The notes under the pieces were generated by a model, which was not told the DNA's origin, made no database searches, and saw only the letters and a list, made by a program, of their open reading frames with translations. The translations under genes were made by a program, and so were the position numbers. Below are positions 30,948-39,294 of a stretch of DNA of 64,000 bases, in pieces (within the stretch, counting starts at the first letter, position 1; every line of letters starts with the position of its first letter). Source of the stretch: Endomicrobium sp. (GTDB taxonomy: Bacteria > Elusimicrobiota > Endomicrobiia > Endomicrobiales > Endomicrobiaceae); the NCBI GenBank assembly GCA_031262585.1, contig JAISHK010000008.1, forward strand, positions 62,001 through 126,000, read 5' to 3'.

Positions 30948-32402
30948 TTAACCATAAGGCGTAAGTAAGCGGTATGCATTATTTCTTATACGTTTAAGCA
31001 ATGAGACATTCGCACAGTCGTGAGTTGTCATAAGTTTTGACTTTGCTTTTTTTAACTCTACAATACAATTAAGTTTTTTGGCTAAATTTTCGCTAAAAAT
31101 TTCCATGTTAGACTCAAAGTTAAGCTTAAAACTTCTCACATCCCAATTTGCCGAACCTACAAAAATCCATTTGTCATCTACAATGAAAATTTTACTGTGA
31201 TCAAAAGGTTGTGGCGTTCTATAAATCTTTACTCCACGATTAATTAACCTTAAAAAATTAGGTTCCATAGCTTTATTAATAAAATTATAATCACTTTTTT
31301 CTGGTATAATTATTTCTACGTTAATATTTTTCATAGCCGACATTTCTAAAGCAGTTAAAATATCATCTTCAGGCAAAAAGTAAGGCGTTACTATGAGAAT
31401 TTTTCTTATGGCTGTATTAATAGCACCATTAATAATAAGTTCTATTATTCCAGTTTTGTTATCTGGTCCATCTGGGATCATTCTGGCTGAAATATCTCCC
31501 TCCTTGTTTTTTTGTAGACCTTTAGATATAGATTGAAATTTTTTACCAGTAACAAACTCCCAATCATCTTCAAAAATTTCAGATATTTGTTCTATAACGG
31601 GACCTTTAATCTTAAAAGTGATATCTAAAATACCATTTTTAAAATCATTAATTAAAACATTTTGTTTTGAAAGATTCATGCCTCCAAAAAACGCTGTTTG
31701 ACCATCAATTATCATAATTTTTCTATGATTCCTTAAATTTACAAACGGCAAAGATATCGGAATACTAGGCGGCAAAAATATTCCGTATTTTAATCCTTTA
31801 ATTTTGGTAAGCTTTTTTTCTATTGAACGATGAAAAAATTTTAAAGATCCTATGCCATCAAGCAAAATTTTTATTACCGCACCATTATTAACAGCATTTT
31901 TAAAAGCTTCTAAAAACTTAACAGTTTCACTATCATAATCAAAAATATAACTTGAGATCAAAACTTCTTTTTTGGCATTTTGTATAACTTTTATCATCTC
32001 TGGATATGCTTCAATACCATTTTGCAAAGGCTCTATAGAATTCCCAAAACTAAAAGTTTGAGGATACACTTTGTACCCAAAGGTTACAAACTGTTTATAG
32101 TTTAGAGGGAAATCTATAAAAATATTATTTATTACGTCATAAGAATATTTTTCCAAATTGAGTTTTTTTCTTAATCGACCACCTTTTCTTTTTATTCTAT
32201 TAATACCAAAAAAAATATATAAAATTGTACCTATAAATGGAGATAAAAAAATAAGGGCTATCCATCCTACAGAGCTTTTAATATCATCTTTATACAAAAG
32301 TATATGAACACTTGTTCCTATAGATAGAGCAAGGTAAATACTTGTTGCAACGATAGTGCTAAAATCAAAATTAATAAAGTTAGAAAAGATTTTAGTAACC
32401 AT
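30948..32402 (-). CDS. cls: Cardiolipin synthase (phospholipase D family)
   Basis: Inner-membrane enzyme joining phosphatidyl groups to form cardiolipin. Two N-terminal membrane segments (about 12-34 and 42-66) are followed by two HxKxxxxD motifs: NHRKIMIIDGQTAFFGGMN near residue 225 and FDHSKIFIVDDKWIFVGSAN near residue 400. At 484 aa it is full length. It uses phospholipid made from the CDP-diacylglycerol of CdsA. Start ATG at 32400-32402 follows TGGA. It stands alone, between a desert-flanked nuclease gene and the divergent ispD. Confidence 0.95.
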   Translation of the reverse strand: MVTKIFSNFINFDFSTIVATSIYLALSIGTSVHILLYKDDIKSSVGWIALIFLSPFIGTILYIFFGINRIKRKGGRLRKKLNLEKYSYDVINNIFIDFPLNYKQFVTFGYKVYPQTFSFGNSIEPLQNGIEAYPEMIKVIQNAKKEVLISSYIFDYDSETVKFLEAFKNAVNNGAVIKILLDGIGSLKFFHRSIEKKLTKIKGLKYGIFLPPSIPISLPFVNLRNHRKIMIIDGQTAFFGGMNLSKQNVLINDFKNGILDITFKIKGPVIEQISEIFEDDWEFVTGKKFQSISKGLQKNKEGDISARMIPDGPDNKTGIIELIINGAINTAIRKILIVTPYFLPEDDILTALEMSAMKNINVEIIIPEKSDYNFINKAMEPNFLRLINRGVKIYRTPQPFDHSKIFIVDDKWIFVGSANWDVRSFKLNFESNMEIFSENLAKKLNCIVELKKAKSKLMTTHDCANVSLLKRIRNNAYRLLTPYG

Positions 32403-32813
32403 TATATCAATCCATGACTTCCTGTAATAAATAACAAGACTAAATCAACTCGTAAGCTCTATGCGATTATCAAACATCAGCTTATTTTATTAAGAAATAT
32501 TAACAGTATAAATAAAAAGTAAGTTAATTGACAAAATTATTATATAAAAATAATGTGCTAAAATCATCTTTTAGAATTTTTATAATTTAATTTACACTTT
32601 TTAATTGACAAATAACAAACATCACTATCATTTACCAATTAATAAACTTTATTATAAAATATATATTATTAATCAGACCACTTTTTAAAACAAGGTTTAA
32701 AACTTGGAATCGAAATAAGCACATTAAAACAAATTTATTTGCATATAATTATTAAACAACAATAAAAATAGTTGATAAATTAGTAAATATTGATACATAA
32801 AAGGATAATTCTA
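32403..32813. other. Divergent intergenic region cls / ispD
   Basis: 411 bp between divergent starts, so promoters for both must lie here. On the plus strand TTGACA (32528-32533) with TAATGT 17 nt later and a TATAAT at 32744-32749 are candidates for ispD; the second has no good -35. No clear operator is visible. Confidence 0.4.
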
Positions 32814-33470
32814 ATGAAGAGAGCGGCAATAATAGTAGCTGCAGGCCAAGGGAAACGAGTTGGAAGAAAAGTTCCAAAGCAATTTTTAAAAATAAAAGGA
32901 AAAGCAATGTTTTTGTGGAGTGCAAACACATTTGCTTCGATAAAGCAATTTGAACGAATAATAATAGTAGTACCACCTAATATGGTTAAATTCTTAACAA
33001 AGAAATATAAAAATAAATTTGAATTTGTGACTGGCGGGAAAGAAAGATTTGATTCCGTAAAGAAGGGACTTAGTATTATAGGGAATGACATAGATTTTGT
33101 AGCAATACATGACGCATCTAGACCTCTCATAAATAAAAAAGATATACTTTCAGTTTTAAAAGAAGCAGAAAAAACAAAAGCAGCAATAGCGGTTGAAAAA
33201 ACAAAAGATACTATAAAAATAGTGTCAGATAAGAATCAGATATTAAAAACTCTAAATAGAACAATTTTAAGAAATGCTCAAACACCTCAAATTTTTGAAA
33301 GAAAACTTATAAAAGAAGCATATCAAGAGAAAATAGCATCAAATACTACAGATGATGCTCAATTAGTAGAAAGATTAAAAATAAAAATATCCGCAATAGA
33401 AACAAAATTTGCAAATTTTAAAGTAAGCACTAAAGAGGATTTTAGAGTAATAGAAAAATTATTAAAATAA
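32814..33470 (+). CDS. ispD: 2-C-methyl-D-erythritol 4-phosphate cytidylyltransferase
   Basis: Third MEP-pathway enzyme, making CDP-methylerythritol from MEP and CTP. Nucleotide-binding motif AAIIVAAGQGKRVGRKVPKQ opens the protein, then VAIHDASRPLI with the metal-binding Asp and TDDAQLVERL near the C-terminus. With ATG at 32814 (AAGGAT about 9 nt upstream) it is 218 aa, a normal size; a TTG-start extension of eight codons is less likely. No IspF domain is fused and ispF is not next to it. A MerR-type gene follows 39 bp later. Confidence 0.95.
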   Translation: MKRAAIIVAAGQGKRVGRKVPKQFLKIKGKAMFLWSANTFASIKQFERIIIVVPPNMVKFLTKKYKNKFEFVTGGKERFDSVKKGLSIIGNDIDFVAIHDASRPLINKKDILSVLKEAEKTKAAIAVEKTKDTIKIVSDKNQILKTLNRTILRNAQTPQIFERKLIKEAYQEKIASNTTDDAQLVERLKIKISAIETKFANFKVSTKEDFRVIEKLLK

Positions 33471-33509
33471 GTTTAAACAAGCAAAATTTTATTGATAAGG
33501 AACAGTAAA

Positions 33510-33884
33510 ATGTGTGGAAAAATCATAATAGATGATAAAGAATATTATAATATAGGTGAAGCATCACAAATAACACTAGTACCAAAATATACTTTAAGAT
33601 ATTGGGAAAAACAGTTCGGACTTTTAGGACCAGTGAGGAAAAGTAACGGAATAAGAAAATATAGCAAAGAAGACATAGATGCAATCTTTAAAATAAAAGA
33701 ATTGTTATATAAAAAAAGGTATAGCATAGAAGGAGCAAGTAAATATCTAAAAGGAGAAAAACGAAGAAAACTTGCAGAAGGACAAAAAGAATTTGATATA
33801 GATATAGAAAAGACATCAGATAGCAAGATTTTAAGAAATATAAAAGAAGAGTTGAGGAGTATTATAAAAATACTAAAAGGATAA
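33510..33884 (+). CDS. MerR-family DNA-binding regulator
   Basis: A 124-aa protein with an N-terminal winged-helix MerR domain (about 12-80): YYNIGEASQITLVPKYTLRYW, then RKYSKEDIDAIFKIKELLYK. The short C-terminal helix gives a likely dimerisation coiled coil, and there is no metal-binding cysteine set or drug-binding domain, so the signal it senses is unknown. ATG at 33510 has AAGGAAC 6-9 nt upstream; the frame is open six codons further. It follows ispD closely and is probably co-transcribed. Confidence 0.9.
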   Translation: MCGKIIIDDKEYYNIGEASQITLVPKYTLRYWEKQFGLLGPVRKSNGIRKYSKEDIDAIFKIKELLYKKRYSIEGASKYLKGEKRRKLAEGQKEFDIDIEKTSDSKILRNIKEELRSIIKILKG

Positions 33885-33930
33885 TATTATTATTCAATAC
33901 TAGACATCTAAAATCCTAAAGGAAACTTAT

Positions 33931-34119
33931 TTGCTTTACTTTTCTTCAACTGTTGCCTATAAAAAAACATATCACTATTATGTTAATTTTATACTCGCGA
34001 GAATGTCATTATTCTTAGAATTAATATTTATAGCTGAAGTTGTGGAAATAATTGACCCCCTATTAATGGGTATAATGTTGTTGCCTATATTGGAAGATAC
34101 GTTCTATGTAGAATTGTAA
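33931..34119 (+). CDS. Hypothetical small hydrophobic protein (TTG start)
   Basis: A 62-codon frame beginning with TTG, preceded by AAAGGAAA about 6 nt upstream and lying 46 bp after the MerR gene. The middle and end are hydrophobic (MSLFLELIFIAEVVEI, LLMGIMLLPILE), so it could be a small membrane protein or the stump of a larger one. I do not recognise it. Confidence 0.3.
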   Translation: MLYFSSTVAYKKTYHYYVNFILARMSLFLELIFIAEVVEIIDPLLMGIMLLPILEDTFYVEL

Positions 34120-34203
34120 TCTCGTTGTTAATTTGTTTTAATCTTTCAAAAACCCAGTAAAATTTCCTACAAAAGAAATTGTCAAGTTTTACTAATTACA
34201 TCT

Positions 34204-34320
34204 ATGTTTCTCAAGATGTTTTTATTTATTGTAGTGATAATATCAGTTTTTGCTTTTTCAAAATCTCATTCTATTTTTACATTAAAAGCTTCAAACTTTT
34301 ATATTGTACAAAACTGTTAA
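34204..34320 (+). pseudogene. Stump with a signal-peptide-like start
   Basis: A 38-codon frame starting MFLKMFLFIVVIISVFAFSK, which has the charge and hydrophobic core of a secretion signal, and then ending after about 18 more residues. No ribosome site is visible. Probably the remaining 5' end of an exported-protein gene. Confidence 0.3.
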
Positions 34321-34926
34321 GTTATTTTCTTTGTCGTTAATTTATCATTTATGCTGATTAAATTTTAAAATCTGATTATCGAATTTTAAAATTATATTGT
34401 TAATTTTTAATATTTTTTTCTTATTTCGCTGTTTTTATCCCTTGCTGTGCTCATAATTACCATTAATCCCGAAATTACGTTAATATCATGAGTATTTCTC
34501 TCAAACTGTTTTAACCAAAACCACATTAAAATTACTGATACTACTCTTTTCATTTTACTCTATCTTCTGTTAATTTTTAGTTTTTTAAATTTTAATTTTT
34601 ATTTAATCAAATAATTATTGCTAGCATATATTGTTTATTTATTGTAATATCCTTTTTCAAAAAATTAACAGAAAATATAAATTCATTGCAAAATTTTGCA
34701 ATAATCTAACTGTAAAAGAATTCTTATAGCTAAACTGTTATACAACATCTTGTTGTAATTTTTTACAAACAATATAAGATTTGACTTATTGTGGAGCAAA
34801 AATTTTCTTTAGTTTATTTAAGTACATTATATTATTTTCGTATTACAAATTTTTATTTAAAGTTATTTTATTAATTTTTTAAACCATCTTAACTAATACT
34901 TAAATCAGCATGATCACGATATAATA

Positions 34927-34956
34927 TTGACTAATTACTTAAGAACAAGGTATACT
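34927..34956 (+). promoter_or_regulatory. Promoter upstream of pyruvate kinase
   Basis: TTGACT (34927-34932) and TATACT (34951-34956) with an 18-nt spacer. The leader to the GTG start would be about 180 nt. Confidence 0.6.
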
Positions 34957-35141
34957 ATAAGACATCTTGTATTATTTAATAGTTAATTATTGCCAAATTT
35001 ATATAAATGTTTTTAATTTATTTTTATACGTAATAAATATTTTCAACCTAAATGGAAGATTATGATTACTCAATAGAAAGAAGTAAAACAATTTAAAAAC
35101 ATTTGCTGCTTACAATATAATAATAAAAAAGGAGTAATAAA

Positions 35142-36167
35142 GTGAATAAGACAGAAATTGTTTGTACAATGGGACCGTCAATACGTTCCCCCGAAGTTTT
35201 AAAAAATTTATCTGACAATGGAATGAAGATTGTAAGACTTAACTTCTCGCATGGAACATTTGTAGAATACGAAAAAGACATCGCGTTAATTAGAACATTA
35301 AACAAGGATTACAATAAAAACATAAAAATTCTTGCAGATCTTGAAGGACATAGAATAAGAATTGGAAAAATTGAAGGTGATAAAGTAGAATTAAGAAATG
35401 GACAAAAACTTATTCTTACAAATAGAAACATTATAGGAAACAATAAAATAATATCTATAGATTATGCAAATTCACTAACCGACATTAAAAAAGGTATCAC
35501 TGTATTTATTGATGATGGAAATCTTACACTAAAAGTTATATCTTCAAAAAAAGATGAGCTCGTTACTGAAGTCCAAAGGGACTATGTTTTAAAAACACAT
35601 AAAGGAGTAAATATTCCAGAAGCAAGGCTTAACTTTGAATTATTAGAAGAAAAAGATTACAAAGGTTTTATGTTTGCTTTGAAAAATAAAGTTGATTACG
35701 TAGCGAATTCTTTTGTAAGAGATGCTCAAGATATGAAACCATTAATAGATATTTTAAAAGTGGCAAATAATACAGATTGTAAACTAATTGCTAAAATTGA
35801 AGATATGTCAGGCATTGAACATATAGACGAAATTCTTGAAGTTACAGATGGCATAATGGTTGCAAGAGGTGATATGGGAATATCTATACCTATATACTCA
35901 GTTCCAATAATGCAAAAATTCATAATAAATAAATGTAAAAAACATAAAAAATTTGTAATCACTGCTACTCAAATGCTTGAAAGCATGATTAAAAATCCCG
36001 TTCCTACGAGAGCCGAAGTTAGTGATGTAGCTAATGCAGTACTTGATGGAACAAATTATACTATGCTTTCAGCCGAAACCTCAGTAGGAAATTATCCTGA
36101 AAGAGCTGTTGAGATAATGTGGAACGTAATAAAATATACTGAAGAGAATATAGATAAAATTAATTAA
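35142..36167 (+). CDS. pyk: Pyruvate kinase lacking the C-terminal domain
   Basis: Makes pyruvate and ATP from PEP and ADP. RLNFSHG (Arg32, Asn34, Ser36) binds ATP and PEP; Lys218 and Glu220 in LIAKIED are the catalytic and Mg ligands; ARGDMG and TATQMLESMIKNPVPTRAEV follow. The protein ends at residue 341, right after the barrel motif MLSAETSVGNYPERAVEIM. The allosteric C domain of about 120 residues is missing, and no trace remains in the 146 bp before the next gene. The usual KGPxIR segment reads EGHRIR. Start is GTG with GGAG 7 nt upstream. It may be a natural domain-less form or a truncation. Confidence 0.9.
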   Translation: MNKTEIVCTMGPSIRSPEVLKNLSDNGMKIVRLNFSHGTFVEYEKDIALIRTLNKDYNKNIKILADLEGHRIRIGKIEGDKVELRNGQKLILTNRNIIGNNKIISIDYANSLTDIKKGITVFIDDGNLTLKVISSKKDELVTEVQRDYVLKTHKGVNIPEARLNFELLEEKDYKGFMFALKNKVDYVANSFVRDAQDMKPLIDILKVANNTDCKLIAKIEDMSGIEHIDEILEVTDGIMVARGDMGISIPIYSVPIMQKFIINKCKKHKKFVITATQMLESMIKNPVPTRAEVSDVANAVLDGTNYTMLSAETSVGNYPERAVEIMWNVIKYTEENIDKIN

Positions 36168-36313
36168 AGCACCTTTGAATTTTAAAATGTAATTGCTGTG
36201 TTATTAGGAATTCCAGTTATTAAAAATTGATTATATAAAGATGTTTTACAAATTTTCTTCCTGTTACAATTATAATTAACGTATCAACATTATACTAATC
36301 AAGTGGAGAAAAA

Positions 36314-37021
36314 ATGAGCATTATTTACTCGTTCATAGCAGCAAGTGCCGCAATGGTTGGGGCATTAATAATAGTAACATTTCACAAATGGTCTGAAAAA
36401 AATTCTTTTCTTATAATAAATTTTGCCGCTGGAATAATGCTAACACTTGCTTTTATAAACTTAATACCTACAGGTTTCGAATTTAATTCTTCAATAATGA
36501 TATATGTTCTTATAGGTTTTTTAAGTATGTTTTTCTTGCAATTTGTTGTTCTGTTTCATCCATGCCATGATTATAAATGCTCCAAACACACAGACATAAT
36601 ATCGATTGCAGGCCTCTCTTTGCATTCATTAATTGACGGATTGATGATTGCAATAGGATTTGAAGCCAACTCGAACCTAGGAATTCTTACAACTCTTGCT
36701 ATATTATTCCACAAACTCCCAGATGGAATAACCATTTCCGGAATTTTACTACACAATAAAGCTTCTAATAAAAAAATTTTAAAATCTTCTTTGCTTACTG
36801 CTGGTTTTACTCCATTAGGTACCGTGTCAGGAACATTACTATTTAAAAATATACCAATATCTCCCCTTGCGCTCGGAGCTTTTCTAGGCATAACAGCAGG
36901 TTCTTTCATTTTTTTAGCTGCTTCAGATTTAATTCCCGAGACTCACAAATCTACAAACAGAACCACTGCATTAATGCTATTTATAGGTGTCATTGTTATC
37001 TTAGTTACTAATATATTATAA
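36314..37021 (+). CDS. ZIP-family divalent metal transporter
   Basis: Inner-membrane metal importer with about eight membrane segments in 235 aa. The metal-site motifs are His104/Asp108 in HSLIDGL and His133/Asp137 in HKLPDGI. A histidine/cysteine-rich loop, FHPCHDYKCSKH (about 81-92), lies between segments 3 and 4 and may collect metal. GTGGAG lies 6-8 nt before the ATG, and TATACT at 36291-36296 could be a -10 box. Whether it carries zinc or iron cannot be decided; the Fe-S and diiron proteins encoded in the window would make iron plausible. Confidence 0.9.
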   Translation: MSIIYSFIAASAAMVGALIIVTFHKWSEKNSFLIINFAAGIMLTLAFINLIPTGFEFNSSIMIYVLIGFLSMFFLQFVVLFHPCHDYKCSKHTDIISIAGLSLHSLIDGLMIAIGFEANSNLGILTTLAILFHKLPDGITISGILLHNKASNKKILKSSLLTAGFTPLGTVSGTLLFKNIPISPLALGAFLGITAGSFIFLAASDLIPETHKSTNRTTALMLFIGVIVILVTNIL

Positions 37022-37069
37022 AATTTTAAAACACCCAGTATTTTGACATATTTCTTGGTTTATTGTTAA

Positions 37070-37318
37070 TTATATCTCAACAAATTTTGATTTAACGCCA
37101 TCAACGCTGTTTAGTTTGACAATAAGTTTTTTTATAGATTCTTTTCTACCAAAAACCACGAGTATTACAATACCTATATCTAAGGAAACATTTTCCGTAG
37201 AATCGTCATGAAATCCAAGTCTAGTTTTTATTATACAATCCGAAGATGTTAATATTTCCTGTATTTTTACCGCACCAGTTTTTCTATTTTGAATTGACAA
37301 AATCAAAATATTTGTCAT
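37070..37318 (-). CDS. TM1266-like ACT-fold protein (iron-only hydrogenase system regulator type)
   Basis: An 82-aa single ACT-like domain. The pattern ILSIQNRKTGAVKIQEIL, then IIKTRLGF, then IGIVILVVFGRKESIKKLIV fits the small family annotated as iron-only hydrogenase system regulator, which also shows VxxRxGxP-like and LxGxLxxxxGVxVK segments. ATG at 37316-37318 has GGAGG 7 nt upstream. No hydrogenase or hydrogenase maturation gene is in the window, so it is an orphan here. It is convergent with the ZIP gene, 48 bp away. Confidence 0.75.
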   Translation of the reverse strand: MTNILILSIQNRKTGAVKIQEILTSSDCIIKTRLGFHDDSTENVSLDIGIVILVVFGRKESIKKLIVKLNSVDGVKSKFVEI

Positions 37319-37324
37319 TGTCAA

Positions 37325-37938
37325 ACCTCCAACTAATGTTTTAATTTAAAAGCTCACTTAAACTGCAAATACTTCATAATCATTTTCTTAATTTCATCTA
37401 TAAACTTTTCTAAAAAATTACTTTATTATCTTTAGTTACTATGTCTCATTTTTAATAGCTTTTTTATAACAATTATACATTCCTTATATTTATTGAGTTT
37501 CAACCTATACCAAATCAATTTATCATATAATAATTATTATTTTTCGCTATTTTAAAACATCTATTTTGAATACTCAAAATATGTTCTTAAAAGAAACATA
37601 CTAAAAACGTATCAATATTTAACGTATATCTTATTATTTTACTATTATGTAAAAGCTCTTATTCATATGTCTATAAGTATATGAATGATTTGCAACCACA
37701 TGTTCTGCATAAAAAACAATTTTCGCTGTGAATATTATATTTACCTTTTTACTTCAAACATCATAAAAACGTTGACTTAACGTTTTTTTTAATATCTTTA
37801 ATATTTCTTTTATTGCTCTGTCAACGTTCGTCAGCAAAAGTTAAAACTAATTTTTTAACATCATTAGCTATCAGTATAATACGTTTTAATATAAAAAACA
37901 TATTTCTATAAAAAAATGAGCGTTGATGCTAAAACTTT
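37325..37938. other. Intergenic interval
   Basis: About 610 bp without a gene. It contains the promoter region of the ACT-fold gene at the left and the palindromic hairpin at 37765-37790. Nothing else stands out. Confidence 0.5.
37765..37790. terminator. Bidirectional-looking intrinsic terminator
   Basis: AAAAACGTT-GACTT-AACGTTTTT: a perfect 9-bp stem with a 5-nt loop, followed by eight T in the plus direction and five T in the minus direction. It lies about 150 bp past the end of the minus-strand kinase gene and may end that transcript. Confidence 0.55.
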
Positions 37939-38532
37939 TTACTTTATCCAAACCATAAAATTTGACAAAAAAGTTAAAATTTCAGCATTAATTATTTGCA
38001 TCCAAAAATTATCATTTAATTTCCAAGGAATTGCCTCTATTATCATTGCGATAAAAGCACCAACAAGAGCAAATTTTTTATTGAAAAGAAAAAGCCCCAA
38101 TATAAAACACACTATAAAACATGATAAACTTCCCTCTAAACTCTTCCCAAAAATTGTTTTATGTACAACAAAAGATTTACCTATTAAAGCTGCAATTGCA
38201 TCTCCAAATGAGAAATATAATAAACTTGCAAATACCATATGAGTATTAGAAAATAGTAAAATTGTCAATAATGCTCCAGACAATGTCCATATTAACCCAC
38301 TAACTTTATATAACTCATTAGTTCTATAAAATCCACGAAAATTATTTTTAAAAATTTCATTTAAAAACGGGAATTTAAATCTCATAAATTCACACAACAC
38401 AACAACAATAATAGTTATAACAAGTCCTAAAACAACTGTTTTTTTAGGAAGATACCAATACCCAAAAACATATATCAAAGATAATAAATGAAAACACTTC
38501 CTCTTTATTTCATCTCTTGGAATGCCAACCAT
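37939..38532 (-). CDS. Polyprenol/diacylglycerol kinase-like membrane protein
   Basis: A 197-aa protein with five to six membrane segments. It starts IKRKCFHLLSL and carries the conserved block FGDAIAALIGKSFV with KTIFGKSLEGSLSCF, typical of the CTP-dependent dolichol kinase / Dgk1 / phytol kinase superfamily. A role in phosphorylating a prenol or diacylglycerol at the membrane is therefore likely, but the substrate cannot be read. It overlaps the upstream membrane protease gene by 28 bp, and GGAG lies about 9 nt before its ATG inside that gene. Confidence 0.78.
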   Translation of the reverse strand: MVGIPRDEIKRKCFHLLSLIYVFGYWYLPKKTVVLGLVITIIVVVLCEFMRFKFPFLNEIFKNNFRGFYRTNELYKVSGLIWTLSGALLTILLFSNTHMVFASLLYFSFGDAIAALIGKSFVVHKTIFGKSLEGSLSCFIVCFILGLFLFNKKFALVGAFIAMIIEAIPWKLNDNFWMQIINAEILTFLSNFMVWIK

Positions 38533-39194
38533 ATTCCTAATACTCCAATATATATAAATTTATAAATATTAATTATATTTTTACAAGATTGCAAAAAAAT
38601 ATCCTTTAAATTTACCACTTCTGTAAAAATTAAAGATAGAATCAAATCAAATACTACAATATTTATCGCTAAAATAATAATGTGAGAAAAAAATATCCCA
38701 TAAACTTTTAAATCAGGTTGGCGCACAGAAAGAATATATACTGTAAGCATAATATGAAAAGCTATTGAAAATCCAATAAAAAAAAGAAAATACTTGTAAA
38801 ACTGTTTTATATTTATAAACCAACCAAGACATATATAAATTAACAAAATCAAAAGAGTATATACAGGGAAAAAATAAGGTGCTAAAGTTATCCATATATT
38901 GTTTTTAGTTAAAACAACGCTTCCAGATTGATTAGTTACATTAAACTTTTTAATTTTTGCACCACTTAAAATCCCAACTATAACGTGAGAAAGTTCATGC
39001 CCAAAAATATAAGTTTTCATAGGTCTATAAAAAACAAGCTGAAATACAACATAACACAAAATTCCTATCCAAAAAGGAAGACACAAATCACTAAAATTTA
39101 TCGTGAAATCTAGAATATTTTTAACAAGAACGTATCCTGCAGCCAAAACTGCAGGTATTAATAAAAATATAAAAATATTTTTTAAAAATTTCAT
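38505..39194 (-). CDS. M50-like membrane zinc metalloprotease
   Basis: A 229-aa membrane protein with about six hydrophobic segments. GHELSHVIVGILSGAKIKKF at about 65-85 contains HExxH, and the glycine-rich continuation is as in S2P/M50-type proteases. The second metal motif (NxxPxxxxDG) is not obvious, so it is either a divergent member or only related. It is coupled by overlap to the prenol-kinase-like gene. There is no clear ribosome site before ATG 39192-39194. It does not resemble RseP in length or PDZ content. Confidence 0.65.
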   Translation of the reverse strand: MKFLKNIFIFLLIPAVLAAGYVLVKNILDFTINFSDLCLPFWIGILCYVVFQLVFYRPMKTYIFGHELSHVIVGILSGAKIKKFNVTNQSGSVVLTKNNIWITLAPYFFPVYTLLILLIYICLGWFINIKQFYKYFLFFIGFSIAFHIMLTVYILSVRQPDLKVYGIFFSHIIILAINIVVFDLILSLIFTEVVNLKDIFLQSCKNIINIYKFIYIGVLGIWLAFQEMK

Positions 39195-39294
39195 TAATTT
39201 TTGAACTTCAAATACATTTAATAACTATAAAGTCTTTAATTTAATTGCCATTGATAAGTTTAAAACAATCTCTTCTCCTTGGTAATTTACTAAT

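Larger units (their letters stand above)
33885..35141. other. Gene-poor interval between the MerR gene and pyruvate kinase
   Basis: 1.26 kb with no long gene. It holds two short plus-strand frames listed separately (33931-34119 and 34204-34320) and the pyruvate kinase promoter. Around 34154-34196 the arms AGTAAAA and TTTTACT flank an imperfect fold, not convincing as a terminator. Confidence 0.5.
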
